The notes: generated by a model not told the origin, from the letters alone. Shown: positions 1 to 11,340, counted from the first letter of the stretch. The stretch: DNA of 64,000 bases from Chaetoderma sp. LZ-2023a (GCA_034401795.1 CM067369.1:93062207-93126206), one strand, 5' to 3'. Numbers and translations are program-made.

Positions 1-280
1 ACATTTGTATTGAACTGATTGTTTCTGCGTAAATTAACGATTTTGATTTGGTTTATCGCTGTACTTCGTTTTGACCGTCCTTCCGGATTTCTGCGCATTA
101 AGCACAGATTTATCCTCCCCTTGTAAAGTTTTAAGTTGTTCAATTGCTGCAACAGAAATTTGGCTTCGCGTGAAAAAGCTTTGTCTTTCCAAAGTTTAAT
201 TTTTCTGGGATTACACTAAATATGAAATTTCTCGCATAATACATACAATATCGCCTTCATTTTCGAACTCGAAAGTGTTA
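1..280. other. no gene recognised
   Basis: I see no coding potential or recognisable repeat here apart from AT-rich composition. Confidence 0.5.
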
Positions 281-366
281 TATATATATCCAAAGTTTCC
301 TCACCTATTATGTGTAGTTCAAAGGTCGAAGACTGTAGCCTACTTGCGATTTTGAACAATTCAAAT
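281..366 (+). repeat. left outer arm of a long inverted repeat
   Basis: This stretch is the reverse complement of 1325-1410, with only one or two differences over about 80 bases. It begins in a short TA run and ends just before the foldback element at 388. The pair brackets that element. Confidence 0.85.
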
Positions 367-387
367 CTTTGTTTCCACCTTTTCCAA

Positions 388-1140
388 TGGACCTTTTCAT
401 TTTTAGCTATGCTCCGCTCATTACTAGCTAAGCTCCACCCACACCTCGCCGTGTTGGGATTGATCGATCCCCAAATGCCCTAGCTATCAATTTCCTGAAA
501 ACTATACATGGAAGCTGTTGAATATTTTGTAACTAATTTGACTGGGTGCTGTTGCTGCCATAGTGAAATTAGTTTCAAAATATTCAACAGAATATTTATT
601 AAATAGTAAAGGCATACAATTTGTGCAACAACGCATAGACCGTCTTCAAATATGCGTTCGTGACGTACTTATCGACATCATTCATGATGTCATTCTACAC
701 ATCACATAGTTGATAATGACGTCATATGATGGGTGGATTCTCTGGAAAGGTGAATTCACCTTTCTAGAGTATCCATCTATATCTATCAATCTGACGTCAT
801 ATGACGTCATAATCAGCTAAGCGGCGTGTAGGATGACGTCATAATGATTACGTAGTAATTGATTCCATATGTTTTTAACTCTTAATAGTCTGACACATTG
901 TACGACTTGTATATCTCTACTATTTAATAAACATGCTGTTGAATATTTTGAAACCAATTTGACTGGACGCAGCAACAGCGCCTCAGTCAGACTACTTCCA
1001 AAATATTCAATAGCTTACCTGTAAAGTTTTCTGGAAATTTATAGTCAGGGGGTTCAGCGATCGATAGATCCCAGCACGAGCGAGGTGTGGGTGGAGCTTA
1101 GCTAGAGATGGGCGGGGTATAGCTAAAATGGAAATGTCCA
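388..1140. mobile_element. foldback (long-TIR) MITE-like element
   Basis: The left part, beginning TGGACCTTTTC, and the reverse complement of the right end, TGGACATTTCC, share a series of blocks: TTAGCTAT, CTAGCTAAGCTCCACCCACACCTCG, a GGGAT..ATCGATC block and TTTCC.GAAAACT.TACA. They then share the CTGTTGAATATTTTG hairpin and ATGACGTCAT blocks. The arms are over 300 bp and imperfect, so the element is a giant hairpin. It has no ORF. Relatives lie at 15924-16222 and 16857-18491. Confidence 0.75.
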
Positions 1141-1324
1141 TTTTCAGACACATTGCCGTTCATTGCCAACGAACCCGGACGCTTTAGCTGGTTCATGTTT
1201 GTGTTTATATATTGGTTACTACCTAACAACTTGAAATAACATGCTTGACGGATATATGGCGGATATTGAGACTGACTTTTATTCACGTGCTTAGCATATA
1301 TATTGATTTGAATTTGATTTGAAG

Positions 1325-1540
<216 letters not shown>

Positions 1541-1579
1541 GCTAGAGTAGTGTTACAGTGTAAGGGAGGCAACTCTTTC

Positions 1580-2400
1580 ATCGACTAGTTACCACACTCA
1601 AGACGGATAACTCATCCATTAAGCCTATATGTCCAGATCCAAACAAAGCCCTAACCAACATACTCACATGTATGGAATCATCAGCTATCAGCACCATAGG
1701 AGTTCTCAAAAACAACAACAGAACTCGGTATACTGACGACCCTGGAGTAGTAAAACTGTCAGCAGAGCAGAAATCGCTACGGCTGTGCATCTATCAAAGT
1801 CACTAAAATGAAGACCACACCAAATCACGCGGGGAACACAATAACATTCTGCGCCATATCAGTGAGCCCTGAGAGTTACTGACCGCACACCACCACTTAC
1901 TATGCACAACTCTAAAGGATTCTGTATCGGGACTGACCAGAGCAAAATCAAGGAACAGTTCACCGATCATGATGATGAGCCTTGCACCCGTTCTCAGGTG
2001 ACCCCAGGCCATTTTCAATGACATTATCTAAAAAACGATCACGCACCTAATCAATTTAGCTTTTGTGCACCACCTTTTCATCGGTGCTGTGGGCCAAGGC
2101 ACCGTTATCGCGATACCCAAGCCTAGAAAGCCACCGGGCCCCCCAGCCAATCTGTGACCCATTTGGCTCCTCAACAATACACACACTTAAAATGCTACCC
2201 GATGTTCCTCAACTTTCACAGACTAGTCATTGCCATGCCAAGAGCCCTCGACACAATTAAACGCTCACAGCTCTTAGATGTACTATGCTAGCCCAGTTGA
2301 AATAAAGATAGGCTACTAGTGTGACTACTACTTACAGACAACAAGCTGAGAGCACGAGTCAAGTCAGTGAAGTCTGCAGAGTTTGAGATCCTACTTTGGC
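1580..2400 (+). mobile_element. LINE fragment (second copy of the 9.2-11.7 kb LINE)
   Basis: Three stretches match the larger LINE in order. 1640-1870 matches 10240-10460, 2063-2240 matches about 10620-10760, and 2250-2400 matches 10930-11075 at the start of the reverse-transcriptase catalytic region. Sequence between these blocks is missing. Frames are broken by stops, so this is a decayed 5'- and 3'-truncated copy. Confidence 0.8.
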
Positions 2401-4685
2401 TTAAAGCTTATCCTAAGAGGTACAGGCGAAGGTACTGAGAAGGTGAGATGTCACCGTTTCGGTTCTAGCCGCTGAGAAACCTCCGCGATTTCAAGGGTCG
2501 GTTATATCCAAACTAGTGGAAGGAGATACCAGGCAATTATTGGTCATGTGACTGGAGAGGCATGGGCCGAGTTTATGTCCCTAGTAGGGTAGTTACTCCA
2601 GTTACAAGAGTAGCGCCTAAACGGCTGGAGTACATACTCTAGTACCTACTCGGGGCTACCCACCTATCAGCAATGGTAAATTGAGTAGTCACGTGTTTGC
2701 GTTGAAATCAATGTAATTTAAACACGTGCTCATTTACGCGAGGGTAACTGATCACATGCTCATCTACCCTAGAGTAGCTACGACACTTTTCGCCTAAACT
2801 TGCTAGTAGAGAGGGACAACTGCTCGAAATTGTTTAGTAGACCGTTTAAGACTTCTGGTCACGTATAAAAAATGGCTCGCTATGTAACTGGCGCGAAGTC
2901 GTGAAAGAGACTACATTAAGCAAGCAGTCCACTTTCGGTTGAGCAGTGATCCTTAACTACTAATATATCCCATCCGAAATAGCTGAGCTTATATTAGGTT
3001 TAGGATAGTTGCGCCGTGTCCCGTGTCTATTGGTGCAGGCATGAGAAATGGTCCCTAGTGAAAGTGTTGCCGTTTAGAAAATGGCGCGATGCCTGTTGTA
3101 AGTCTGTAGTATTAAAAGCGAATGCACAGTTTCTTATGAACTTCACTTAGAACGAAAAGAACAGACTAAGAACGACACTCGCCGTAGTACGGTTTTACAC
3201 ACTTTAACAGTATGGTCATCAGTGTGTATATTTATCTATAACACAGTTGTTGGCACTCGTTAATTGTTGGCGCGTCTAAAGTCGGCGAAGATTGTTGAGG
3301 TTGATGTTTTGGTAAATTTCAGATATTTTTTGTTCTCCGCTTAATACAAGCATATCAAGCACACCCTTGGTTCTATGACGTCTCTGACAGAGATTTTATA
3401 AATAAATATGAATAGTACCATATATGTGGCGTACACGTGCGCTGAGTCACGTGATATACACGTGGGTGATCAAATATAAACATGCTGTCTTGAGTCGTCA
3501 AGAATTATTATCCCGCTAGGCTGAAGTATAGTTGACGATACGTTGGATTTGCGTCAACGCCGCGTTATCGCAGAGCTAACGCGGCATAACTCGGCGACAA
3601 CTCCAGTCATCGCAATCATATCTTCTAATCGTGGGCATTAATGCACTGCTGCGACATAAGTTCAACATTGCTCAACTTTTCATGTGAGAACGACACGTCG
3701 CCACGCTGAAATCGAGGCTTTTCGAACACATGCGTACGGACAAGCTTTAATTTAGCCTTCACTTGTCTATAAATAAATGATAGCTCGTGCCACAGACGAT
3801 ACAAGAGAAAAATTGATTGAATATGGGGGTGGGGGTGGGGTGGGTGGGTGGGGGTTGGGGAGGGGAGTGGGTGGACTTGAAGCTGCATACAATCCTACGC
3901 ATCCTGAATACTGCAATAAGACACAGAGCAGGTACAGTTTCTCCGCATTCACCTAGTTGCCTGTTTGTTGGCTTGTTATAAAGATATAACAACAAGTCAT
4001 TTATGGAAACTTGATGGCTGTGTTGTGTATCTGAGACATCGTTCATACATCGTATTCCGATACAGACTATATATAGGCCTAAGAGTAACTGTTTGGGTTG
4101 GATAGTGGGGGTATGAGGTGTGTTGGGTTGAGTGAGGATGCTGGTACGTGGTGGGTATCAAGCACGATTCTAGTCTGTATAGGTTTGTTAGCAAAATTAA
4201 ACTTGATGATAGCTTTATGACACTGCGAGCAAGAGCAATCAGAGATCGCAAACATTCGCCCTCTCGCGGTTGTCACATTCTTTTACCGACTGACTGACTG
4301 ACCGAGAGGCAGGCAGGTTAGCCAAGCCAAGCCGATGACAAAGTGGAAGTTTCATGACCAGATGGCATTTCTTGAGAAATACGTTGAATTTGGACCGTTA
4401 GTACATAATATAGAATCTAAAAATTATAGCGGATGTTTTCCTCCTACCTCAACACGTTAATTTTATTAAAGTTTAGTTGTTAAACTGCGGATATTTATGT
4501 TGCATCAGAAATATCATCCTCCACCATACCACCCTTCCTTCCATCCAACCCTCGCTCATTCATGTACTTATCTATCCATCCATCCAGCCAAGCATCCATC
4601 CTTAGTAGTAGTGGCGGAATTAAAATGATACCACCTCCCTCAACTGGATTTCCATTTAGACAAATGGCCATGGCCATGGCCAAGA
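2401..4685. other. no gene recognised
   Basis: Unassigned AT-rich DNA with a G-rich tract at 3823-3876 and a CACGTG-rich patch around 2690-2740. The short proline- and histidine-rich frames near 3.7-4.2 kb come from the G-rich tract. At 4600-4670 there is weak similarity to the reverse complement of 59836-59900, just outside the Polinton right end. Confidence 0.5.
3823..3876 (+). repeat. GGGGGT/GGGT tract
   Basis: Repeated runs of three to five G on the plus strand separated by single T. It could form G-quadruplexes. Confidence 0.85.
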
Positions 4686-4890
4686 ATATAAAACTCCTGT
4701 GCGGACCCCACTGTCTGGGAGAACCTCCTCAGGATACCGGTCAGTGACCGGCCTTTCTTATTCTGGCTGGTATCCTGAGGAGGTTTTTCTATCTGTGGGA
4801 CACTTTTCTACCTATCCTACCTATCCTACCTATCCTACCTATCCTACCCCACCTATCTCCTACCCCACCCTGTTGCTATTCCAGCCGGCT

Positions 4891-4940
<50 letters not shown>

Positions 4941-5290
4941 TGTGTGTGTGGGTGGGTGGGTGGGTGGGTGGGTGGGTGGGTGGGGGTGGGTGGGTGGGTG
5001 GGTGGGTGGGTGGGGTGGGTGGGTGGGTGGGTGGGTGGGTGGGTGGGTGGGTGGGTGGGTGGGTGTGTGTGTGTGTCTGTGGTGCTTTTACCCCGCACTG
5101 GGGAGTGTTGTGGTGGGTCTTTATCTAACCTGGTCATATTACCCCGGCCTAGCATCTTACCTAGTTTCGAAATTTCAGGTAAGTTCTAGCGAGGTCTTTT
5201 GAGCGGATTTGAACCCCAGTCTGCAGCCTGGGAATCCTAGGCAATACTCTAGTGAGTGACCAACCGCAATACTACTAAAATCTCGCCTCT
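4686..5290 (-). mobile_element. tRNA-derived SINE-like block
   Basis: On the minus strand, an A-box-like GGTTGGTCACTCAC (about 5251-5266) and a B-box-like GGTTCAAATCC (about 5204-5215) lie at tRNA-like spacing. They are followed by AAAAGACCTCGCT and a long GT/GGGT tract. The same order occurs at 47540-47975. It may be a SINE or a fixed part of the Polinton family. Confidence 0.5.
4893..5073 (+). repeat. (TG)n and (GGGT)n microsatellite
   Basis: A TG dinucleotide run is followed by about 28 GGGT units. The GGGT part is a strong G-quadruplex candidate. Valine/glycine- and histidine/proline-rich frames over it are artefacts. Confidence 0.95.
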
Positions 5291-5394
5291 TAGTAATCTT
5301 ATATCTGAGCGTGAGTATTGCGGCACTTATCAGTCTGATGTCACTTCGAGATAATGCAGTAACAGCAATGCATAACTCATCAGCTATAATTACC

Positions 5395-5480
5395 AATGCA
5401 TACATGGCCGAGGTAGTTAAGGCATGAGATCCTTGTTTTGTGTTTATTAGCAAACTTAAAATCACAGGTTCAAATTTCGC
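5395..5480 (+). repeat. tRNA(Ser/Leu)-like sequence, SINE head
   Basis: TGGCCGAGGTAGTTAAGGC fits a class II tRNA A box closely, and CAGGTTCAAATTTCG fits a B box about 50 bases later. I could not form a convincing acceptor stem, so I do not call it a functional tRNA. Related copies lie at 48190-48300 and 48485-48550, in the same relative place in the large element. Confidence 0.5.
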
Positions 5481-5857
5481 AATTACCATTTGTTGATAAC
5501 TCGGCCATTTCTGGTCCGCTTTTAAAATGGTAAACAGTTTTGAAATTCTCGCTGCATTCCGGTCCTAATCGGTGCCAAGAAGGCCGAATGAAGTGATTTC
5601 TCGGTACAATATAAGCATACACACTTAATGACACATGGATCTGACGCGTGCGCATGCGTGCTATGGGTTAGTAGTGTCGGTGTCAAAATGATACCACCTG
5701 GATTTCCATGTAGACAAATGAGCCCCACCACCCTCTCAATCCCTGGGTGGGGTGGGGGTGGGGGTGCTAAATGCCCATTTAGAGACAAGCCTCCACAGTG
5801 ATATACACCACTGATCACCATCAACCACAGGGCTGGCTCTCTCTAGTCTGTGTAGGC

Positions 5858-6265
5858 TCAGACAAACACGTAGTCCCTGCCAGAGTCGCATCGGCATGAT
5901 TGGACCGCCCATAGGGGCTTCCATCTACTTTGACAACGCTCACCTGGGAGGAGGCTAAAGTGATTAGCGTGTGAACCACGGAAGACTCTGGCATGCTCAC
6001 ATGTTACGCAGAGAATTTGGTGCTGAGCAGGGGTCTCCAGCAGACAACCACGGCCTACCCTTTCCACCCCATACAAGTAGCAGACAGACTTGATCTCTTT
6101 ACGTGGGTGAAAGCGGTCGTAAATGTTTCTCCGCAAGGGGTCGACCCAAGGATTGTACTTGGGATCATCCCGGAAGTGGGCCCACTTGGCATCCAATACC
6201 ATGGCAGTCTCAGCGCCCTGTGCCACTGCTGTAGACGCCAGCACGAGCAGAATGATGAGAATCAT
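5858..6265 (-). CDS. small secreted cysteine-rich protein (Polinton block, copy 1)
   Basis: An intact 135-residue frame from an ATG. Residues 1-19 form a typical signal peptide (MILIILLVLASTAVAQGAE). The mature part has seven cysteines, including GCLL, ILCVTC and a C-terminal SCRC, which suggests disulfides and an extracellular or virion-surface role. The start lies two bases after the stop of the upstream gene and is preceded by TTCAAC and TATATA, the element's promoter motif. The copy at 48885-49347 is broken by frameshifts, so this is the better-preserved version. I do not recognise the family. Secretion is inferred from the signal peptide alone. Confidence 0.6.
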   Translation of the reverse strand: MILIILLVLASTAVAQGAETAMVLDAKWAHFRDDPKYNPWVDPLRRNIYDRFHPRKEIKSVCYLYGVERVGRGCLLETPAQHQILCVTCEHARVFRGSHANHFSLLPGERCQSRWKPLWAVQSCRCDSGRDYVFV

Positions 6266-6267
6266 GG

Positions 6268-6858
6268 CTATATATGTAGAGTTGAACTGAACAGAGTGAG
6301 CCCCTTGAGAAATATCTGTGCCAGATCGAGCGCTGTTCCATCCGGATCAATAGTGATCTTCATCCCCTCAGGGGCAGTGGCTAGCTGCTTCACTATGCTG
6401 CACGCTAGGAAACGTAGCTCTAGGACTATATGAGTCATTTGCGGGCTTGTGAGCCCGACTCGCTGAAGCAGTTTAACGGCACCCTTGACTTTGGAGACAT
6501 GTGACACACCATCTACCCGTAGGGTGTCCTCCTGGACGGTGACAGCTTCTTCTGGTCCATCGAATGGACGACGCAGCAGGAGCTTTCCACCTGTAACCCC
6601 GATCTTGTGACCCACCCTCGTCAGGGAGACACCTTCGCCTATGTAGGTGAGGAAGGATGATCCCCGATTGTAGAGCTTTCAAACTGTCCCATCCTTTTTC
6701 ACAACAGTGGAGAGGGGAGTAACCTCTATGTCAATGACTGTGGGAGGCCTATATATGGGCAACCATGTTTGCCAGTCAGCCCCAGGTCCAGCGCGGTACC
6801 ACACTTCATTCTTCTCGAATATGAACTGCAGGTTTCTTGCCGGGGTCAAAGCAGGCCA
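6268..6858 (-). pseudogene. unrecognised Polinton-block protein M (copy 1)
   Basis: About 195 codons, similar throughout to 49365-49949. Shared segments include VWYRAG, RPP.VID.EVT, STVVKKDG, KLYNRG, FLTYIG, RPFDGPEEA and a C-terminal LHI. One in-frame TGA lies near 6677, and there is a frame change near 6830 relative to the other copy. The 5' end overlaps the preceding gene N and the 3' end lies two bases before the secreted protein L. Function unknown. The predicted protein is soluble with no membrane segment, and a structural role would fit its position but is not shown. Confidence 0.6.
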
Positions 6859-7244
6859 TCATGCGCCATCGGCAGGGCACCGCTCGAATAGGGTTTGACC
6901 AGATGAAAGCTGAGGTCGTGATTTAGGTTGTTGCTGTCTGCCACTTCTGTATCCGAGAGCTCAATCAATGGCTCGAGGATGTACTTCCTCTTCGGGAAAT
7001 CGTACCGAAACACGATCTTGTGGCCATCTATGTTGCGTCCCAGGCGCTCCTTCGTCACATCCTTGAGATCTGCGGGCAGCTCCACCCCATAACCACCAAT
7101 GGGGTGGAGGGAGAATGCCTTTGAGCTTGCTTCGTACTGTAGGGTGAATGACTTGCCGTTTCTCTCTTCTACCTTGGCAGCATCAACTGCGTACACATCT
7201 GCCAGGTCAGCAAGACCGGTCGAGTGAGCAAATATGGGTTCCAT
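6846..7244 (-). CDS. unrecognised Polinton-block protein N (copy 1)
   Basis: An open 132-residue frame from an ATG, beginning MEPIFAHST. It aligns with the 49925-50323 frame, with shared AHST.LADL.D, VDAAKV, GKSF.LQY, FSLHP and RYDFPK. The last residues of the two copies differ because copy 1 lacks a base near the overlap with gene M. The start is preceded by TATAGT and a palindromic GTTTAAAC shared with the divergent gene O. Function unknown; no motif identified. Confidence 0.6.
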   Translation of the reverse strand: MEPIFAHSTGLADLADVYAVDAAKVEERNGKSFTLQYEASSKAFSLHPIGGYGVELPADLKDVTKERLGRNIDGHKIVFRYDFPKRKYILEPLIELSDTEVADSNNLNHDLSFHLVKPYSSGALPMAHDGLL

Positions 7245-7285
7245 AGCCCACTATAGGAGGGGTTTAAACGAGACATATAATCATG
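7242..7285. promoter_or_regulatory. divergent promoter with GTTTAAAC palindrome
   Basis: The palindrome GTTTAAAC (7262-7269) sits between two outward-facing genes. To the right is ATATAA (7275-7280) and the ATG of gene O at 7283. To the left, on the minus strand, TATAGT (7255-7250) precedes the ATG of gene N at 7244. The same layout is kept at 50434-50455 in the other copy. Confidence 0.55.
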
Positions 7286-7583
7286 CCAATTGTCCGACTG
7301 CTGCTCTCCGGTGGTGAGAATGCAATTTCGCCCTTTCTAGAGGGGAGACGGGTGGTAATGCGTCCTCTTCGAGGTGCCCCAGCGGGGTACAACTTACATA
7401 CACGCCGATGTGCTACATCAACCTCCGGGCAGTGCACACAGCAGCTCACTGGTAGAAGTCGGCCGGGACGTGATAGGGTATCTCCCAGGTGCCAACAGCA
7501 ACCTATGGAAAGCTATCAGTCCTAGCCTGTTCACACCTGTAAATCACCTGTTTGACAGCCCCCTCCATTATCATATATGCTAA
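7283..7583 (+). pseudogene. unrecognised Polinton-block protein O (copy 1)
   Basis: Starts M.IVRLLL..GEN.I, as does the gene at 50455, and continues in another frame with TTY.HADVLH, YLP.A, LWKAIS and VNHLFDS. There is at least one frameshift near 7365. The 3' end is lost where similarity to the large element stops, near 7580. Function unknown. Confidence 0.55.
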
Positions 7584-7651
7584 ATAGCTGTTACACTCTT
7601 TCAACAATAACATTGCAATATCGAGATTATAAACCGATCATAAAAGTAGGT

Positions 7652-7747
7652 TGTTGGATATTCTGAAAGTAACTGGAGAGAAGGCGGCTGCAGCCTTTGT
7701 TGTCGGTGCTTTCACATAGAATTAATTTTTAAAATATTGAATATGAT
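7652..7747. repeat. hairpin repeat fragment (CTGTTGAATATTTTG family)
   Basis: A degenerate copy of the short hairpin whose best copies are at 16013-16112 and 509-595. It has TTGGATATTCTGAAAGTAA on the left and a right arm ending AAATATTGAATA. Confidence 0.5.
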
Positions 7748-8237
7748 TTTCCTACAATGCGCATAATTTAGTATGTACAGGTTGACTGTTAATTTATCAA
7801 ACTTAATAATTATGACGAATATAGGAACATATTGACATATTGGCATCAGGTCAAAATTGAAGCAAAGTCTTGTGACCAGCACCAGAATAGCCCTGCATTC
7901 TATTCACGAACGATGAATGCACAACATTCTTGATACTGCCATCGCTCAGAAGCGTCTACCCATAAATTAAGACCAATGCGACAACGACCATTGCGTGACG
8001 TAAATGCGACGGACTATAAACCAGACTTTAATAAGCAACTTGTCACGATTGTGTCGTTTTCTATCGCTTCGCCATTAAATCGCGTCGGCGCAATGTGTGC
8101 TAGAATTTAGTCTATTTGTATAAGCCGCAAGGTCGTCGTGAAATCTAGATTCTAGACGTTAATGGTTCAAAGGGTTAAAGGTATTGGCCATGGCTACAGT
8201 AGGCATGCGGGTCCATTCAGGAGAGCGAATAGTTTCC

Positions 8238-8324
8238 GTTCGCCGAACAATTGTTAGGGCACGTGGTACTTTCGCCCTCCTGAACGGGCTGTTCGCCGAA
8301 CGAATAGGCAAACGTTCGCCGAAC
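8238..8324. repeat. three copies of the palindrome GTTCGCCGAAC
   Basis: Exact copies at 8238-8248, 8291-8301 and 8314-8324. The 11-mer is self-complementary around its central base. Confidence 0.85.
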
Positions 8325-8431
8325 ATTTTCCTTCTTGAACTCACTCCTGATAATAATAATAATAATGTCAACCAGAGGAAGGTTGGTTGTACACAGATAT
8401 GATCTATTGTATAAATAGCACTGCTTGTATA

Positions 8432-8612
8432 TGTCGTCCTCCCACAGCGGGTATGGGCAAATAACTTCGTGATTATATATCGTTCTCCAATCGCAGTTCC
8501 GGGCAGATATGGCTGCTGCTATATATTATCCTCCCACAGCGCTTATAGGCAGATACATCAGCGAGTATAGGGCCTATATTGTCTCCGAACAGCGCTTACG
8601 GATAGATGCTTT
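8432..8612 (+). repeat. short imperfect tandem units
   Basis: Four units of about 45-55 bases share a TCCCACAGCG/TCCGAACAGCG core followed by a TATAGGCAGATA-like stretch. Confidence 0.6.
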
Positions 8613-8865
8613 ATATATACAGCAATCTACCTACACCGTTAAAGGTCAAATGTCAGCAAAGGTAAACTGCCCGCAATACGGAGAAAAATGGTAACTTGTT
8701 TAAATATTGGTATATATGAAAATTACAGTGATACATATGTAGAGGACATTAACTGGCAACTTATGTATATAACTGTTATACTGTCAATTAATTAAAAAGG
8801 TGACGTCTCACAAGGGTGGCCCGAGGACGGCTGCCTATAAGTCACCCGATATCGGTATATATAAG

Positions 8866-8941
8866 GATATTAGATATATAGAAATCTTTTCAGAATGAAC
8901 TCCTGAGATGAATTGGCGAAGATTTCTATATATCTAATATC
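8866..8941. repeat. perfect 23-bp hairpin
   Basis: The arm at 8866-8888 is exactly complementary to 8919-8941, with a 30-base loop. The stem is AT-rich. Confidence 0.9.
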
Positions 8942-9215
8942 TCTTTATGTATCTTCCTGATTATCGACAGTAAGCTCATGTGTATTAAAAGATGCTGTGC
9001 CAATGCAGTATTCCATGTCTGCTTTCATTCACCCTCATGACCTTCCACGCAGTCACGCTGCTTTACACCAACATATGACAATGTTAATAATACATTCCTA
9101 TGGAACAACAATGGGAAAAAGATGACACCTCCACGCCTGTCTCCTTCGAACGTACCCACTTTGTTGGGAAACTAAGTCATGAAGGATTGCTGGGCATACA
9201 GAGGCAACTCTGATT

Positions 9216-10109
9216 ATGTCTACCCTTCTTCAAACAAGAAACTATGCTCGACATCCTCGGACGACGCAATCTTCCCAGGAGCTTACCATAACCACGTGGA
9301 ATGTACATGGTCTGACTGCAATATCAAAGCGGCAAACCTTAGCTGCAGACTGTAAACACTATAACATCGATATTGCATGCATTCAAGCAACTAAAGTAGC
9401 TAAATACTCAGAGCAGCAACTTCAGACATGCCATAAGCTATTACTCAAGGAGCAAAAACAAGCCACATATCGGGGTTTAGGCTTTATAATCGGACCAAGG
9501 GTCTTGGACCATGTCATTAGTTTTGGATTCGTCAGTGATCGCGTTGCATTCATCGACCTAGCTATACCAACGTGAAAACGCACCACCACTAAGTATTGCA
9601 TAGTCAACGCATATGGCCCAACTACCGAAAAAGCCAAAGATAATCCAGCAATATTAGATTCCTTCTATGCAGAACTCAGCTCCGCCATTACAATCCCAGC
9701 TAGATGACAAGTGTTCAAGTGTGTGGATTTCAAATCCAAGTTTGGTAAACTCGGCAATGCAGACAAAAGTGTATGATTTGGCTTACGCATGGGATCGTAT
9801 GGACAGGGCACATGCAAGAGAAAAGGAGATGCACTGGTAGCATACCTTAGTTCCAATGGCCTATTTGCCACAAATACGGCTTTCGAACACCCATGCCATC
9901 ACCGGACAACATGGACCGGACACAGTGCGGATCACAAAACACTAGTAGGTTCTAAGGCTACAACAGCTGTTTTCAAGCAAACAGATTTCACACTATGCAA
10001 GACAGAAGAAAGCCCCTACTTCGGGATGCTCGTTCTTATAGAGGCACAGACCTCGATTCTGACCATAAGCCAGTCATTACACTCCTTCAGATGGAATATC
10101 TCTACCTAA
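9216..10109 (+). pseudogene. LINE apurinic endonuclease domain (broken)
   Basis: TTWNVHGLT near the start is the first endonuclease block (N as metal ligand), followed by DIACIQATK, which matches the block where the catalytic E normally stands as QET and is here QAT. After a break near 9575 come VNAYGPT, then SYGQGTCKRKGD..VAYLSSNGL and TNTAFEHP....TTWTGH, typical of the C-terminal half. The changed catalytic residue and the breaks indicate a dead copy. Confidence 0.75.
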
Positions 10110-10629
10110 TGTATAAACGGCAAATCAGGCAAGAGGGTAGAGCCACCTACAACCTACCCAAGCTCATCCGCGACACTGACACTCAAATGTCATACAAAAA
10201 GGCCCTCGGGAGGCAGATAGTTAACATCGACGCCAGCTCTGATCCATCGAAGCCCTAACCAAAATACTAAAATCTATCGAATCATCAGCTACCAGCACTA
10301 TAGGTGTTATAAAAAACCCAACCTAACTAGGTATACTGACGACCCTCTAATAGTAAATCTCTCAGCAGATTTGAAAGCATTACGGCTGCCCATCTATCAA
10401 AGTGGCCAAAGTGAAGACTGCACCAAACTACACTGGTAATGCAGTAAGATTCTGTGCCACATTAGTGAATGCTTAAAAGATCTAACTATTCAATAATCAG
10501 ACTCCCTAGCAGATGAAATCACTACCATGGATGACTGTCACAAAATATTTCTGGCAACCGAACACTGAGAGTTACTGAGTTCACGCAACCACTCACTGTA
10601 CACAACTCTGAAGGACACTTCACCGGGAA

Positions 10630-11340
10630 TGACCAGGACAAAGCCAAGACACCCTTATCGTGCTACACAAGCCCAAGAAGCCATCTGCCCTCAGCCAATC
10701 TGAGGCCAATTGCTCTCCTAAACAACATACGAAAAATCCTTTCCAATGTTACTCTATGCCGCATCTGAGACAAGATCGATGACTTCACTGGACCATGCCA
10801 AAGTGGCTTCAAACGTGGACACATCTGTGCAGACATTGTATGGGCTCAACGCATGCTGTGTCGGTAGTCATATCCAAACACTGGGATTTCCACAATATGC
10901 GCATTGACATGCCACGAGCCTTCGGCACATTTAAATGCTCAAAGATAATAGATGTACTACGCCATGGCAGTTGCAATGAAGATGAAAGATGACTAGTGAG
11001 ACTACTGCTTGTAGACACCAAGCTGAGAGTACGAGTCAAATCAGTTAAGTCTGTAGAGTTTGAGACAACAATCGGCTCCCCACAGGGACAGGGTCTATCC
11101 TCTGTGATTTTCACCTGTTACCTTGCTGTTGCATTCAAATCCGTGCAAGAAAATTCCACAAGAACACCGTCCCCCCAAGTGTCCATACTGGGCATGCCGA
11201 TGATGTAGACTTCATATACGAGGAAAAGAAATACCATTGACGAACTTCTCCCTAATGCTGCAAGCAAACTAAAAATTGAGAATCTCTTTATGAATGAATC
11301 CAAAACAGAGTTCAGCCTACATCTACCTACAAAACATTAA
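10630..11340 (+). pseudogene. LINE reverse transcriptase domain (broken)
   Basis: The pieces appear in the order expected for a LINE reverse transcriptase. They are SANLRPIALLNN, then CQSGFKRGHICADIVWAQ, then DMPRAFGTF, then GSPQGQGLSSVIFTCYL (11072 onward), then HADDVDFIY (11192-11221), which is the active-site box. In a working copy GSPQGD and a first catalytic aspartate in the D..RAFD block would be expected; the G replacing D in RAFGTF and several stops mark decay. Confidence 0.8.

Larger units (their letters stand above)
4686..7580. mobile_element. truncated Polinton-related fragment (copy 1)
   Basis: The block order matches 47540-50760 inside the large Polinton. Both have a TATAAAACTCC-initiated block with G/T repeats and a minus-strand tRNA-like end, then a plus-strand tRNA-like sequence, three minus-strand genes, a divergent promoter, and one plus-strand gene. 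Similarity fades near 7580. I see no terminal repeat, polymerase or ATPase here, so this is a fragment of a second, diverged element. Confidence 0.75.
7748..9199. other. no gene recognised
   Basis: Non-coding DNA holding three palindromes (8238-8324), four short tandem units (8432-8612) and a perfect hairpin (8866-8941), listed separately. Confidence 0.5.

Noticed and set aside
4853..5202. Long histidine/proline and valine/glycine reading frames
   Set aside because: They are translations of TG and GGGT repeats; no start context or conservation.
5395..5480. Functional tRNA gene
   Set aside because: A and B boxes are present but no convincing acceptor or anticodon stem; related copies look like SINE heads.
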